Below, in pieces: positions 35,701-46,692 of a stretch of DNA of 64,000 nucleotides (position 1 is its first letter; each line of letters begins with the position of its first letter). Source of the stretch: Mimachlamys varia (taxonomy: Eukaryota > Mollusca > Bivalvia > Pectinida > Pectinidae); assembly GCA_947623455.1 (NCBI GenBank), contig OX392538.1:5394001-5458000 (forward strand), written 5' to 3'. The notes beneath the pieces were generated by a model. It was not told the DNA's origin and made no database searches. It saw only the letters and a program-made list of their open reading frames with translations. The translations under genes and the position numbers were made by a program.

Positions 35701-36290
35701 AAAAGACGAGAAAATCAGCTGTCATAGTACGACTTCTGGAACATCAATCCAAGTTCTATCCACCTCGTGTATGTGTGTATCAATGTCAATTTGGAGCATG
35801 ATATGGCAAGTGTAAATATAGGTAGAATGCAAGCGCTTACATGAGCATGAATATCGAATTGCTAACTTTTATGATAATCAACCGACTGAAATACTGAGAA
35901 GGAAAATTAGTAAAAATTGATTGATTAATGCATAATAATCAATTAGTCAGAAAATAGTTCTAATTAAACATACATTTATTGTTGAATAAAACAAATATCA
36001 GATTGGCTATCGATCCTGTATAGATAATATATGTTCAAGTTACCCAGTTGGAGAACCATTTAAAACGGTAAATCATCATAAGGGAATACATCATTGTACA
36101 CGAGATGGATAGGACGCATGGATAATGAATAATCGATATTTGGGATTTATAACCATAAAGTGTCTGTTTTGACCATATATCAGTAAAACTTTAGGTAAGT
36201 CACATCAAGAGAAAAAGTTAAGACCAAACATATAGAGACACAGTAGTGTAGGCCTAATTCTTCATCAAATACTATTTCGGAGTATATATA
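35701..36290. other. Possible LINE 5' UTR or flank
   Basis: AT-rich; no recognisable boundary or target-site duplication. Could be partly LINE 5' UTR. Confidence 0.3.
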
Positions 36291-36787
36291 CAGTTACGTG
36301 CCAAAAGTCTTTCAATTTTTATATTTTGCTATATATTCTTTGTATTTCCAACTTTTTTCAATGAATTTTCCTGACTTCGTTTATGGAAGGATTTTGACAA
36401 TTTTTTGTCAATTGGTACAAAAATATTCAAGGTTTCCTCTCATAATATTTATTTAATTTTCCGTTGTGTATTTATGGAGCTATACAGAATTATCTACACT
36501 GCTAATTTCCATGTGACGCCATTTCTCTATATAACGTTACCAAAATGACGTCAAAATGGCGTCCCGAAAATTGGATGTTGTAAATAAATTTTGATTTCTC
36601 TGGTTATACAAAACTGAAAACAGTGAAAATATTATGAGATGAAATAGGAAACAATTCTCTATAAGTACACAAAATTTCATTAAAAATGATCCAGAAACGA
36701 ATTCAGGAAAATTCATTGAAAAAAGTTGGAAATACAAAGAATACATAGCAAAATAAAAAAAATTGAAAGACTTTTGGCACGTAACTG
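36291..36787. mobile_element. Tc1/mariner-like non-autonomous element with ~90-bp TIRs
   Basis: Left end TACAGTTACGTGCCAAAAGT follows a TA at 36289-36290; the right end is its reverse complement followed by TA at 36788-36789. The arms match for roughly 90 bases (through CTTTGTATTTCCAACTTTTT and AATGAATTTTCCTGA). The ~300-base centre encodes no transposase. The CAGT...CCAAAAGT end resembles Tc1/mariner termini. Confidence 0.85.
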
Positions 36788-36789
36788 TA

Positions 36790-38699
36790 TACATGTACAT
36801 GCATGTGTTGTAGCAAACAGTTAGGCTTAGTAAATCGAAATTGCTGTTGGAGTATTAACATGATGACTACAGATTCCCCCCCATAACAGATCAGAATGAT
36901 AATACGTTTACATGTAATATCAATGTTCTTATTAGTCATTTCGAACAGCCAGTATACATTATACAGTTATATTTGTATACGATTAGGCACCTAATACTTT
37001 TGTTCTACGCGCACATGTGTACACAGTTAGTATACGATTAGGCACCTACAATTTGTAATACGTTTGGTCTACGCGTACATGTACTACGTATACGGACTTA
37101 TAATAGATTGCTATCTAAGTCCGTGCATGTACGTACGTAGACTACAGACTTGAATAACCATGATTCTCGGTTTTTTCTGTAGTTAAGATATCATTTTATT
37201 TAGCCACCGTGATAATCGGTTATTTATCAATAGTTCAATACATATATACCATAGATAAATATAGCTTGATAAAAAATATTAAGTTGTGGACGTACAGTAC
37301 ATGTACATCACATGTTAGAAAAATATAACTACACAAAAGTGCAGGCGTGTTGGTACTGAGTTATTATATATATATATATATATATTAGTAACTTGTGTTT
37401 CAATTTTAACAATGAGGTTGCATTTGACACTCGGAAAATGAAGATACCACTGTAACTAATGCAGTGGGCACATTACTATTGATAATTAAATGATTGTTTA
37501 CCTGTGATGACTATGTTGTTATTATTTTTTTTTTCAAAAAAAAAACAAAACAAAAAAACATACAATGTACCTGCAACACATAGGATGGGAAATTAATTAT
37601 TTCGACTAATGGGTACTTCCGTTCTCAATTTCCACTTGATATATATATACATATAAACACCATCAACATCATGCAGCAGTATATAAGTTAATCTACAAAA
37701 TGTATAGAAAGGTAAGTATTGATATTCTTATCATCTAAATGAACACACATGTCATAGTTTTTTTTTATTTTATTTTTTTACAAGAAATTGAACGTTCTGT
37801 CACAGTATCCTTCATGTTAACAATATTAGTGCGAACATGTTATAAGTATGGGAATTCCCTCAGGCTTAGGGAGTAAAATCAGACGTGAATATGTTGTTGT
37901 CTTCTTCAAATTCAAAAAGCTAACTAAATGTAAACTATATATAGGTGAACGATCTCGACCCGATGAAATTTACATCAAATATTGCCTTGTGCTCTGTGTT
38001 AATTATTGGTGTAGGACGATTATCACTTTCAAGGAAACGGTTCTCTGAGTATACCTGAACTTTAAACAGTGTATAATCAGAATTCTAGCTTTGTGTATTA
38101 AATGCAGCATATGAGAGTGTGACATGTGCCGGGTATTTGACGGGAAGCTGTTCAATGTCGTTTATTTGTACCCGGACCGCCCCCATGTCTTTTATTAGTT
38201 TGGTAATCAGTCAGGACGAAAAATATTGCCAAGGGTCTGTAGAAAATCCTTTAATATTAGATAAAGCAAGGTGATACAAAATCTCCCTCTTTTGGATCTA
38301 ATGGACATGCTTCCGATTATTTATTTACCAGTTTCAATAGAATTTTAACAGTATAAGAGTAAAATGTGTTATGGATTTTAGTTTCCGAAATACTGATTTC
38401 ACGCACCTGCTCCTCCGTTTGAAGAGTAGCCGAGGCTACAGTGTATCTGTATGTCTACCGTTTGACCCTTGTTTCAGCTGAGCTAGTCATTCCTGCTGCA
38501 GCTGTTGACAGCTATGAATTGTGCAGTAAAAAATGTATGAATTGCCTTCGTTGATTACAACACATGCATGTACTTATTTCCATCGTGTTATCAATGTTTG
38601 AGTATTTCAAACTCTTCATGTCCTGAGGTTGAGAGCATTTTTTGGTAAATATTTACAAATAATGTATTCCAGTGGTCTTAACAAATCTTGTGACCAAGA
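36790..38699. other. Intergenic, simple repeats only
   Basis: A (TA)n run at 37362-37386, T/A-rich tracts at 37525-37560, otherwise nothing recognised. Confidence 0.4.
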
Positions 38700-39140
38700 T
38701 GTACACGGCGGGTGTCGTCAATGAAGCAGAATAAGCTTATTCTTCTTGAACACCTGAGCCCGTATTCGTGAAACTGTTATTGTGCTCAAGCATGGATTCT
38801 GTGCTCAAGCCAGTTTTCTTGATACCCATATAGTAAATGTAAATGATCAAAAAGCCAATTGTTAATGTTCATGGATCTTCGATGTTTCATAAAAACAAAT
38901 TGACAAAATAAGAGTTTTTCAGTAGATTATAGCCGGAATAAGAAAATAGGCTTGAGCACAAAATCCATGCTTGAGCATGAGAACGGTTTCATGAATGCGG
39001 GCCCTGGTCTTATTTTCTTGTAGTTTTATGAGGGTCTCCCTGTAAGTCTTTCCTTTGTTCATATTTTTCCTCTAGTTTAATCGATATTGAGATCCGATTA
39101 TGGCTTTGTGGACGCTTTGGTGTTCTCAGATTTTTTTTCT
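38700..39140 (+). mobile_element. Retroelement 3' tail interrupted by a foldback element, copy 2
   Basis: Left part GGCGGGTGTCGTCAATGAAG to GAACACCTG; right part CCTGGTCTTATTTTCTTG to GACGCTTTGGTGTTCTCAG. Interrupted by 38756-39003. Confidence 0.82.
38756..39003 (+). mobile_element. Foldback MITE nested in a retroelement tail, copy 2
   Basis: Ends GCCCGTATTCGTGAAACTG and CATGAATGCGGGC are near-inverse; inner arms GTGCTCAAGCATGGATTC and AAATCCATGCTTGAGCA also pair. CCTG flanks both sides, consistent with a short target-site duplication. Confidence 0.78.
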
Positions 39141-41400
39141 TGTATTTGTTTAAACCTTAACGAACTAAGGCTTCCATTTTGTTACTTGCTCATAGTAAAA
39201 TAAAGTGAATTAAACGTTTTTATACGCACGTAGATGCTCTAGCATATGCACCGACAGGAGTTTGTTTACCACTATCTTAGTTCCGATGGAAAAGTCTATA
39301 TATGGGCATGGGATTTTTTTATCAGGCAATACACGGACGACTTAATAGTTTGGCTTTAATGGAGAACAACTTTTAATACATGGTAAAATTCGATATTTCT
39401 GAGAAAATTTAGTATTCCATTGATATTATCCAAAATCCTAAGTAGATATTTACTATGGTATACGTGATAGTAAGTATAAATATGTTTATAAAACAGTAGC
39501 AATTATATAAACTGGGCCGTTCTTATCACTGCTCATATCTATTTTAGGCAATGTCTGGTCTCCACAGACTAATACACACCTGGCAGGTTACACTATTACC
39601 TGGGGCTATCACGTGACAGTGAGAATGGGGCACTACATGTACGCTGTTATTGTTGTTTTGGAATAACGAGCACGTTGATGTTTGTCTATAATTAACTTTC
39701 ATTTTAAGATATTTTAAATATATATGTAAAGGATAAGGTCAGCGTTTCCGTTTTATTTTTATTTTCCTGTTTTTCTTTCTTCGAACATTTTTAAAACATC
39801 AACAATCAAGCTTCTAGTGAGTACTGCCAGATGTGGCTCGTTTTGAATTAGTAAGGCTTTCTTGTGTTAAATATATAACAGACAAACACGCAGTAGTGGG
39901 CACGTGGTTCAGCCTGTGCTCGAGATATGTACATGTACCGATCATGAAAACCAGCGTCTGTCATTGTACATGTATCTGTCTTTTACCTGTATGTGTGTAC
40001 ATGCCTTCTATGCGACGTTGGTACCGCTTTGGACAAATATCAGTACCCCCCTATGATTATTTATTTGCTTACCATGACTTAATTTATCGTCATTTTCTGT
40101 ATACATGTAATGTATTACTTGTATCATTTGTTTATTGGTTTGAATATTTGACGTTTGATAAAATTCTTGTATCGTGTAACATATGTATTTGTCGTTAATC
40201 AATAATATGAAATGACACCTATTCCAAAACAAGCAACCCATTACGTATTCCCATTACTTCTACAACAGTCGTCGCTGACATATATGAAGGAACACTAATC
40301 GTACCATAGATCATCCTTCTGATCTTTCAAGATGCAGCTTAATAAAGACACTCAGCAAGTTTTATGGCCGCCATTTTGGTCTTATTCAGAAATATTCTTG
40401 CATGATACGAAATTTGACGTTTTTGACTATGCTCTTTAGTATGCCTAAATGTTATGGAAAAGAATTATGCCCCGATTTTCACTTTGAGGATGTGAAATTA
40501 TATAACACTCTAAACTTAAAAGTTTAATAAAATGACTAAATTCCAGAATTGCTGTTTCCAGTGTCTTGCAGCAGGAATTTATTCTATCTGTCAATACGAA
40601 ATACATAGATAATAAATAGACTTTAACAAGGTTAGTAGTAGGGTTTCAATGGACGTGATTATAGGTATGAAAAAGGCAGATTGGTCAATGGATACTCAAT
40701 TCAGAAAAGTAGAAAACAAGTGAACGCTTTAGTGTTGGGAACCATACAGCGGGAGGTAACCCAATAATAGCTTCGTGTATAGGTCTTTATTAAAAGTGTA
40801 TTCCTAAATGTAGGATATCTGATATAAATGCAATATGTTTGGTTCTCTATAATCATTGCATCGCTACTGATACACAGACGTTTTGAGATAGTGCCCAGAT
40901 CAGATCAGTACCCAACCTTGATAACATGTTTACAAAAAACAACAAAAGCTTTGATGTAGCAATGAAGATTGCTTCGCATCATATCTTTGTTGTCTATATA
41001 TGAAAAAAATTTATTTTTCAGTGAAAACAGAAAAACCTCCTTCAAACTCAAAAGTCATTTTTTGTAATCTTCTGTCTACGCCCGTCACATTTGACAGTAT
41101 GTATTATGATATGGCGTTCATTTTCCATGACATGAAGCTGTGTCTGCCTGTAAATCGGCCCGATTATCTTTATGAGAGTTATTTCCCCTTGTATACAGTT
41201 TCTATCAGACTTAGTCGGTTTTGATAAAAACCGTGTTCTGTGTTACATTGCAATGGAGCATTTTGTTATATATTCCCATTTGTTTTGCAATGTGATACAA
41301 TTATGTCTTTCACTTAGCGCGTGCGAATAATATGCATTCTTTTATTTATTTAAAAAAATGTGCTGACAAGAAAATTAAATTTTGAAAAGTAAGACACTGC
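39141..41400. other. Intergenic, RT scrap and unique sequence
   Basis: Contains a non-coding fragment of the dispersed retroelement at 40333-40510. A 121-codon open frame at 39833-40198 has no recognisable domain and Cys-rich, low-complexity composition; not called as a gene. Confidence 0.4.
40333..40510 (+). mobile_element. Retroelement fragment upstream of its tail
   Basis: GCAAGTTTTATGGCCGCCAT, AGAAATATTCTTGCATGATA, GACGTTTTTGACTATGC and the TTTCACTTTGAGGATGTG block align with 13010-13090 and 47980-48130. Confidence 0.65.
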
Positions 41401-41410
41401 AAATTCAAGG

Positions 41411-41487
41411 TTTGATCCAATTGGGTTATTGACATTTGATCCAAATGGGTTATTGACATTTGATCCAATTGGGTTATTGACATTTGC
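41411..41487. repeat. 25-base tandem triplicate
   Basis: Three copies of TTTGATCCAATTGGGTTATT plus GACA, nearly perfect. Confidence 0.92.
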
Positions 41488-41617
41488 AAAACACTGGAAC
41501 CACTGACTGATGAGGTCAGATCGCTCTCTAAATATCTGACATGAACACTAGCTGATAATGCAGTATTGAATACCTCGCTTTACTATGTGTATATCTAACG
41601 AATCAATTACAACATAT

Positions 41618-41775
41618 ATCAATTATGGACTTATACTGAGGTCAATATGGTGTTATACAGATCTGGTAGAATCAAAAATTAACCGAAGGCATGCATTAGC
41701 CCGAGGTCAATATTTTAGATTCCAACAGGTTGGTATAACACCATATTAACCGAATCAAAGGTCAATAACTTTTAT
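41618..41775. mobile_element. Imperfect foldback element
   Basis: GAGGTCAATATGGTGTTATA at the left pairs with TATAACACCATATTAACCG at the right, and GTAGAATCAAAA pairs with TTTAGATTCCAAC. No coding capacity. Confidence 0.65.
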
Positions 41776-41798
41776 ATTAGATGTATCTGTCTTGTTAA

Positions 41799-42183
41799 AG
41801 GCCCAATATACGTAACTTTCGGCAAAACTTGAAGCGAAAATCAAGCCTAATAACTTTTCATATTCATAGGTTTAGTTAAGATTAGCTGATATCAGCAATA
41901 TCCAAGAAAAATACCTTCGCGGTTACCGGTACAGCAGCAGTTGAAACACGCTATGTGTAAACACGCGTCCATTTCGAAACGTCTTCTACCTTCGATTTGT
42001 TGTTGAAGTGGGCCCCACCTGAATTATTTTCAATTCTTTGGATTTTTTTGTCAAGAGTTTCTCGTTAGTTACCGCTCAGGTTTACTTCGTTTTAGGCTTA
42101 TTTTTGCATGATTATCAACAGGATTTTTTTTCAGAATTTTTCAGAATCACAAAAATTTTCCTGAAGTTACGTATATTGGGCCT
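41799..42183. mobile_element. 385-bp MITE with TTAA flanks
   Basis: Flanked by TTAA on both sides (41795-41798 and 42184-42187). Ends AGGCCCAATATACGTAACTT and AAGTTACGTATATTGGGCCT form a ~20-base terminal inverted repeat. TTAA target duplication is typical of piggyBac-like transposition; class inferred from that only. Confidence 0.82.
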
Positions 42184-42576
42184 TTAAGGAATGAAACCAT
42201 GCATGGGTACTATAACGTCACAATGATGATATCGTCACAAATGCAATATTGACTCGTTGTTTCTAAAAATAGAACTATCAGGTTGATATCACAAAATATG
42301 GACCTGCATGTGACCATATTTTAGCCGATTAGAATTAAGGAATGTCAGACCACATCTAATATAGCATAATATATTAAAACCGTTATACCTTTTTATACAA
42401 CGAGAAAAAATAATTCCATCACTTATATAGTTTATATATAAACTTGTAAAAATTCAAGCATTTATCTAACAATACAAATACGTGATACATGGAAAACATT
42501 ATATAAGCTATCGTCAGATCAAACAACATCAGTTAATCAGCATTGCATTTTTGACACAGTAGTCATAAAAAACAAT

Positions 42577-42690
42577 CATAGAATACCAAAGTGGCAACAA
42601 AGCTAAAATCCGAACTCAAAATCGATTAGAATAGCGGCATATTTGAACAACATGGAGACCCTCATAAAGGTACAAGAGAATAAGACCATT
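42577..42690 (-). mobile_element. Truncated retroelement 3' tail
   Basis: ATAGAATACCAAAGTGGCAAC to TACAAGAGAATAAGACCA, about 100 bases downstream of pseudogene D. Confidence 0.7.
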
Positions 42691-42789
42691 ATCAAAATCA
42701 GAACAACATATTAATATCAAATACACTTATCTCACAAACATTTTTATCTTGATGTACAGTATTTAACCTACAGCAATGACTGAGCACAT

Positions 42790-44049
42790 TTATGTTTGAT
42801 TTCCTGGCTGAAAACAATGAAATCTCGTGCGTCCTAGGGAATCTTTGTCTGTTACAGTATTAACCCCGAGTTTCTCCATACATTTTCTAATTTCGAGTTC
42901 TTCATAACCGCCATCCTGACGACACAGCTTTGGGTTAATGCCCCTTTCGATCAGCCGCCGGAGGGCTTCCCTACTTAGGACATACCCTGCCCCTCCACTG
43001 TAGTAACCCTGTTTCAGCATCGTCTTACAATGGTGCCCAAATTACACCGGATCGTCACGTGATTTTGACTGTAAGAAATAACACAGGTTTTCTATTACTG
43101 TATTACGTAAGTATTATCATAAGTTTTCATAAACCAGTCCGCGTCATTGTTTGTCGTAAACATATCTAAACGCTTGCATTGCTTTGGCTGTGAGATGCTC
43201 CCGACCCTCAGATACGTCTAGCCCGACGGTAGGGAAGCTCGTGTTTGTTGTGAAGCTGATGAAAACCAACATGGTACATCGCTTGGCCCACGTTCGTTTT
43301 TTCATGAATAGCCTTGACATTTAGATTTTGCGGACTAGTCATCGCCGAACACAATATTCTGATTTTCTTCACTAAATCTTTAGCCATGTTATTACTATCT
43401 AAAACAAAAAAAACAAAAAAAAACCTTCACTCAAAAAGTTGTTTGTTCATAATTGTATCGCATTGCTTTTTATGTGTATTTTTAAGCAATGTAATTAAGC
43501 CATATATGTACATGCTTATACATGTTCATGCTGCTTGAAAAAACTAAGCATAGGACATCTTTGTGGTTAAGTGATATTTAACAAAGATGTATGCTTTAAA
43601 ATAGACCGAAATATCACGTTGTCGTACTGACAAATCATACATATGTAGGCATACTGACTTAACGTAAGCATACATGTGCTTAACTTTAAAAACGTTAACC
43701 TGCTTGCCGTAAACAACACTATAATTATAATGATGGTATCTTACCATTATAGAAGTGATAATCGTTCAGTTTGCTTTCTCTTATATTGCCAATATTTGTA
43801 TTCGCACGTTTGTCGAAAATTGCATTCTGAACCCCACCCCCCATCCGCTGTGTTCTGTGGTAGTCCCCAGGGTAGATAACCCTCTCGTCCTGGTTTTATT
43901 TCCCGTGTGACACTGGACCTTGTCAATGTCGTCACCGTGTTTGGTTTTCAACGTTGGTACTTTCAGCAAGACCTGACTGACCACTTTTATTGTAATGACC
44001 AATTCGGAAGCGATTCCGAAACAAAAGTTCACTCTGCCGATCTTCGAGG
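42790..44049 (-). pseudogene. C1GALT1-like pseudogene, copy D
   Basis: Two exons remain. The N-terminal exon (43745-44049) begins with INFCFG-like VNFCFG and a hydrophobic anchor resembling copy C. The catalytic exon (about 42790-43398) aligns with copy E over its length but has: an extra base in the HVKRTW region, a 5-base loss in the KHYNDADW region, KADDDTYMI changed to KTYDNTYVI with stops right after, a Tyr-to-stop change in the VYFGHH block, and a premature stop after FHCFQPGNQ. The terminal exon is missing. The intact downstream stretch GGAGYVLSREALRRL shows it was once functional. It is close to copy E in the catalytic exon and sits 2.6 kb from it. Confidence 0.9.
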
Positions 44050-46692
44050 CTCCACATAATAAGGTGACAGACAAAACAAATATACGCTGAAGCTATGCTA
44101 AGTTTCGTAGTACACTATCTGAAATAATGCAGAACTAGTTTAATGTTACTTCAAAATTCACAAATTAAGGTCACTCGGTTCCTTTGTCAATATCCATAGG
44201 AATTTCATGAAATTTCACTCAAATGTTTACTAGTGTATAAAGAACAAGTATTTTTGTTGTAATTGGCCGAAAAACTGCAGAAATCTTTTTGGGGTGAAAA
44301 ACTTATATTTTCAAGGAAACCAGCAGAAAGAGCGAAATCAAGAACTAACAATTTACGTTTTAATGAATTACAATCCTAACGTTATATGTACATATAAAAC
44401 AGCAAAGAAGGCAAATATTGTACGTTTCGTATAACTTTTATTCAACAAAACAAACAATTATATGTATGTTTTTCATCAACATTTTCAAATATCAAAATAT
44501 TGTGTGGATGAAAAACTGATTTTTTAAGTTATGTTATAAAGAAACAATCCTTATTTAAAAAAGCATGAAAAAATTGAACCAAAAAACATTATTTCACTTA
44601 AAAGTTGGGAAAATAATCAGAATTATTGTTTTTTTTTTATTTCAATTGCCTCCCCTTTCACTGCAACTGGACTGAATTGTAGGAGGTATAGATTTTTCCA
44701 TATCACATAATGCGTTGAAAGTAGTGAGAAACTAGGTTTATCGATTGCTTTAGCCTGATATGAATGTATCCACTCGCCTGGTATCAGATTACACAGAAAA
44801 TAGTTTATAACTAGCATTTATGGCATTTATTTAATAGTGATATCATCAAAACATGTTGCATTAAATATCAAATAAATATAAAGCAATGAGTTTGTTTAAT
44901 GATGCAGTTGTAAAGAATTGAAGCGGACATATAGGTTGTCTAGGTGTTTACACTACTAATATGATGAATGAGGGTGAATGGGGAACCTGCTTATGAAACT
45001 CACATCATGACGTCGTTGTTGATAAAAACACAAACGCGTGTTACATGTTCCAAGTCCTTGTATTAACTCCCAAATATATGTTTTACATAAACAGATTTCT
45101 GATAAATGGGAATAACTCAAATACATTGGAGTAACTAATATTTACACAACACGTTTACATAAGATCAGGTTGATATAGTCGATAATTACGCAACCAACTT
45201 AACCTTCTATCGTTTACATTGATTCTAGCAGACGCTTGGGTCTTTGCCGGATTGCAAATTGCATGATCATCGGCGTATGTATAGTGAATTTCTTACCCAC
45301 GATAGGTATCAAATTTTATATCCGTCAAAGCGGCCATGTTTTTGCCAAGAACGATAATCAACGGACCGAGAGACCTTAAAGGTGTTTCACGCTCCTGACC
45401 CTTCTGCATAAGTTTAGAAATTTTGGAATCCCACCTTTTGGCCCCTAGCATCACTGAAGAGTCCTTGCAGGACGAAACAGCTGTTTAATTCATTTTTTTG
45501 GCATATAGCATGTATCTATAACTAAGCTGTAAAGGTCATCTTTCAACCAGGTAAACTTTTAATATGGAAAGGAGTGTAAAACAGCAAAGTTCCGTGAACA
45601 GGAGATATCGATATATCAAACATTCATTCTAATGGTAAATGTAGTATTAATCGAAACAGACATTTAATGCAATTTTATATAAAACATATCTGAATCTTGG
45701 AGAAAAGTGGTCCTTAATTGTAATATTGTTTTTTTTTACCCTTTTGAAAAAAAATCTAACCTATATTTTCTGTTCAAATATGATGATACATTGTATATCT
45801 ACAGTTAAATCCACAGCATCACCAATTATCACAATAACGAGCAATTGTTATTTAGGGAATACGTTCAGCGTAACTTTTTCACGAAAAAGGCCATGCTTGA
45901 GCTGGGGTGGTATTTAGCCCGTCCTTCTATAAACATGTCCTTACACTCAACACACATATTAATTACAAACAACTAGCTTTCAGTTTTGATTGCGAAACAT
46001 TGATCAAAATCACTTAGAAATGTAATGGTGAAGTCCGAAAAACGTAACCTGCAAACACTGGCCATGCGAAGTTTATATGCTGCTGGACCATCATGTATAT
46101 TGATATAATTCCAAAACCCTTACTCATCAAGTATAACATACTGAATTATTCAATCAATTTGAACATTTTTAGTCGTCTCCATGGTATCGATAGCCGTATG
46201 AACGTCATCATATATAAAGCCATTGTGATGAAAATGATTGTATATTTGGTAAAAACAACCCATACTCGTAGTTATTTTAAAACGTCTCCATCCTATAATG
46301 GTTAAATTAAGCTTGGATTATGCCGTAGTGTTACACATCGATAACTCAACATTATCCACGGGCTCTATGTTTTCGTAATACACGATTCGGAATTATACAG
46401 AACTAGTTCAAATTTACTTGACTCTTCTTCTTCTATATTCGTTTAGAAATGTTGGCCCGGGATCATGCCGCAATCTTAGACTTTAGTTTTCGTTTAGCCA
46501 ATCATATATCACGTTTCATTCCCTAACGATAAATCAGTGTGCAAATGGAAGTGTTATTTATCAGACCGTTATAATATGTTCATAAATCCATATATAACAC
46601 TGGTTGCCAACGAGAATAAGACAGTAAGCTTGAATACGTAAGATACATTAAATGATCAAACCAAGAACGTTGCACGTTATACATTGTATATT
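44050..46692. other. Intergenic between copy D and copy E
   Basis: Contains an inverted R2 block (45380-45540). The rest shows no feature I can identify. Confidence 0.45.
45380..45540 (-). repeat. Dispersed repeat R2, block 1, inverted
   Basis: CGCTCCTGACCCTTCTGCAT, CCACCTTTTGGCCCCTAGCA and CATCACTGAAGAGTCC are the reverse complement of 4432-4562. Confidence 0.65.

Noticed and set aside
39833..40198. 121-codon plus-strand open frame
   Set aside because: No recognisable motif, Cys/Tyr-rich AT-driven composition, no splice or repeat support.
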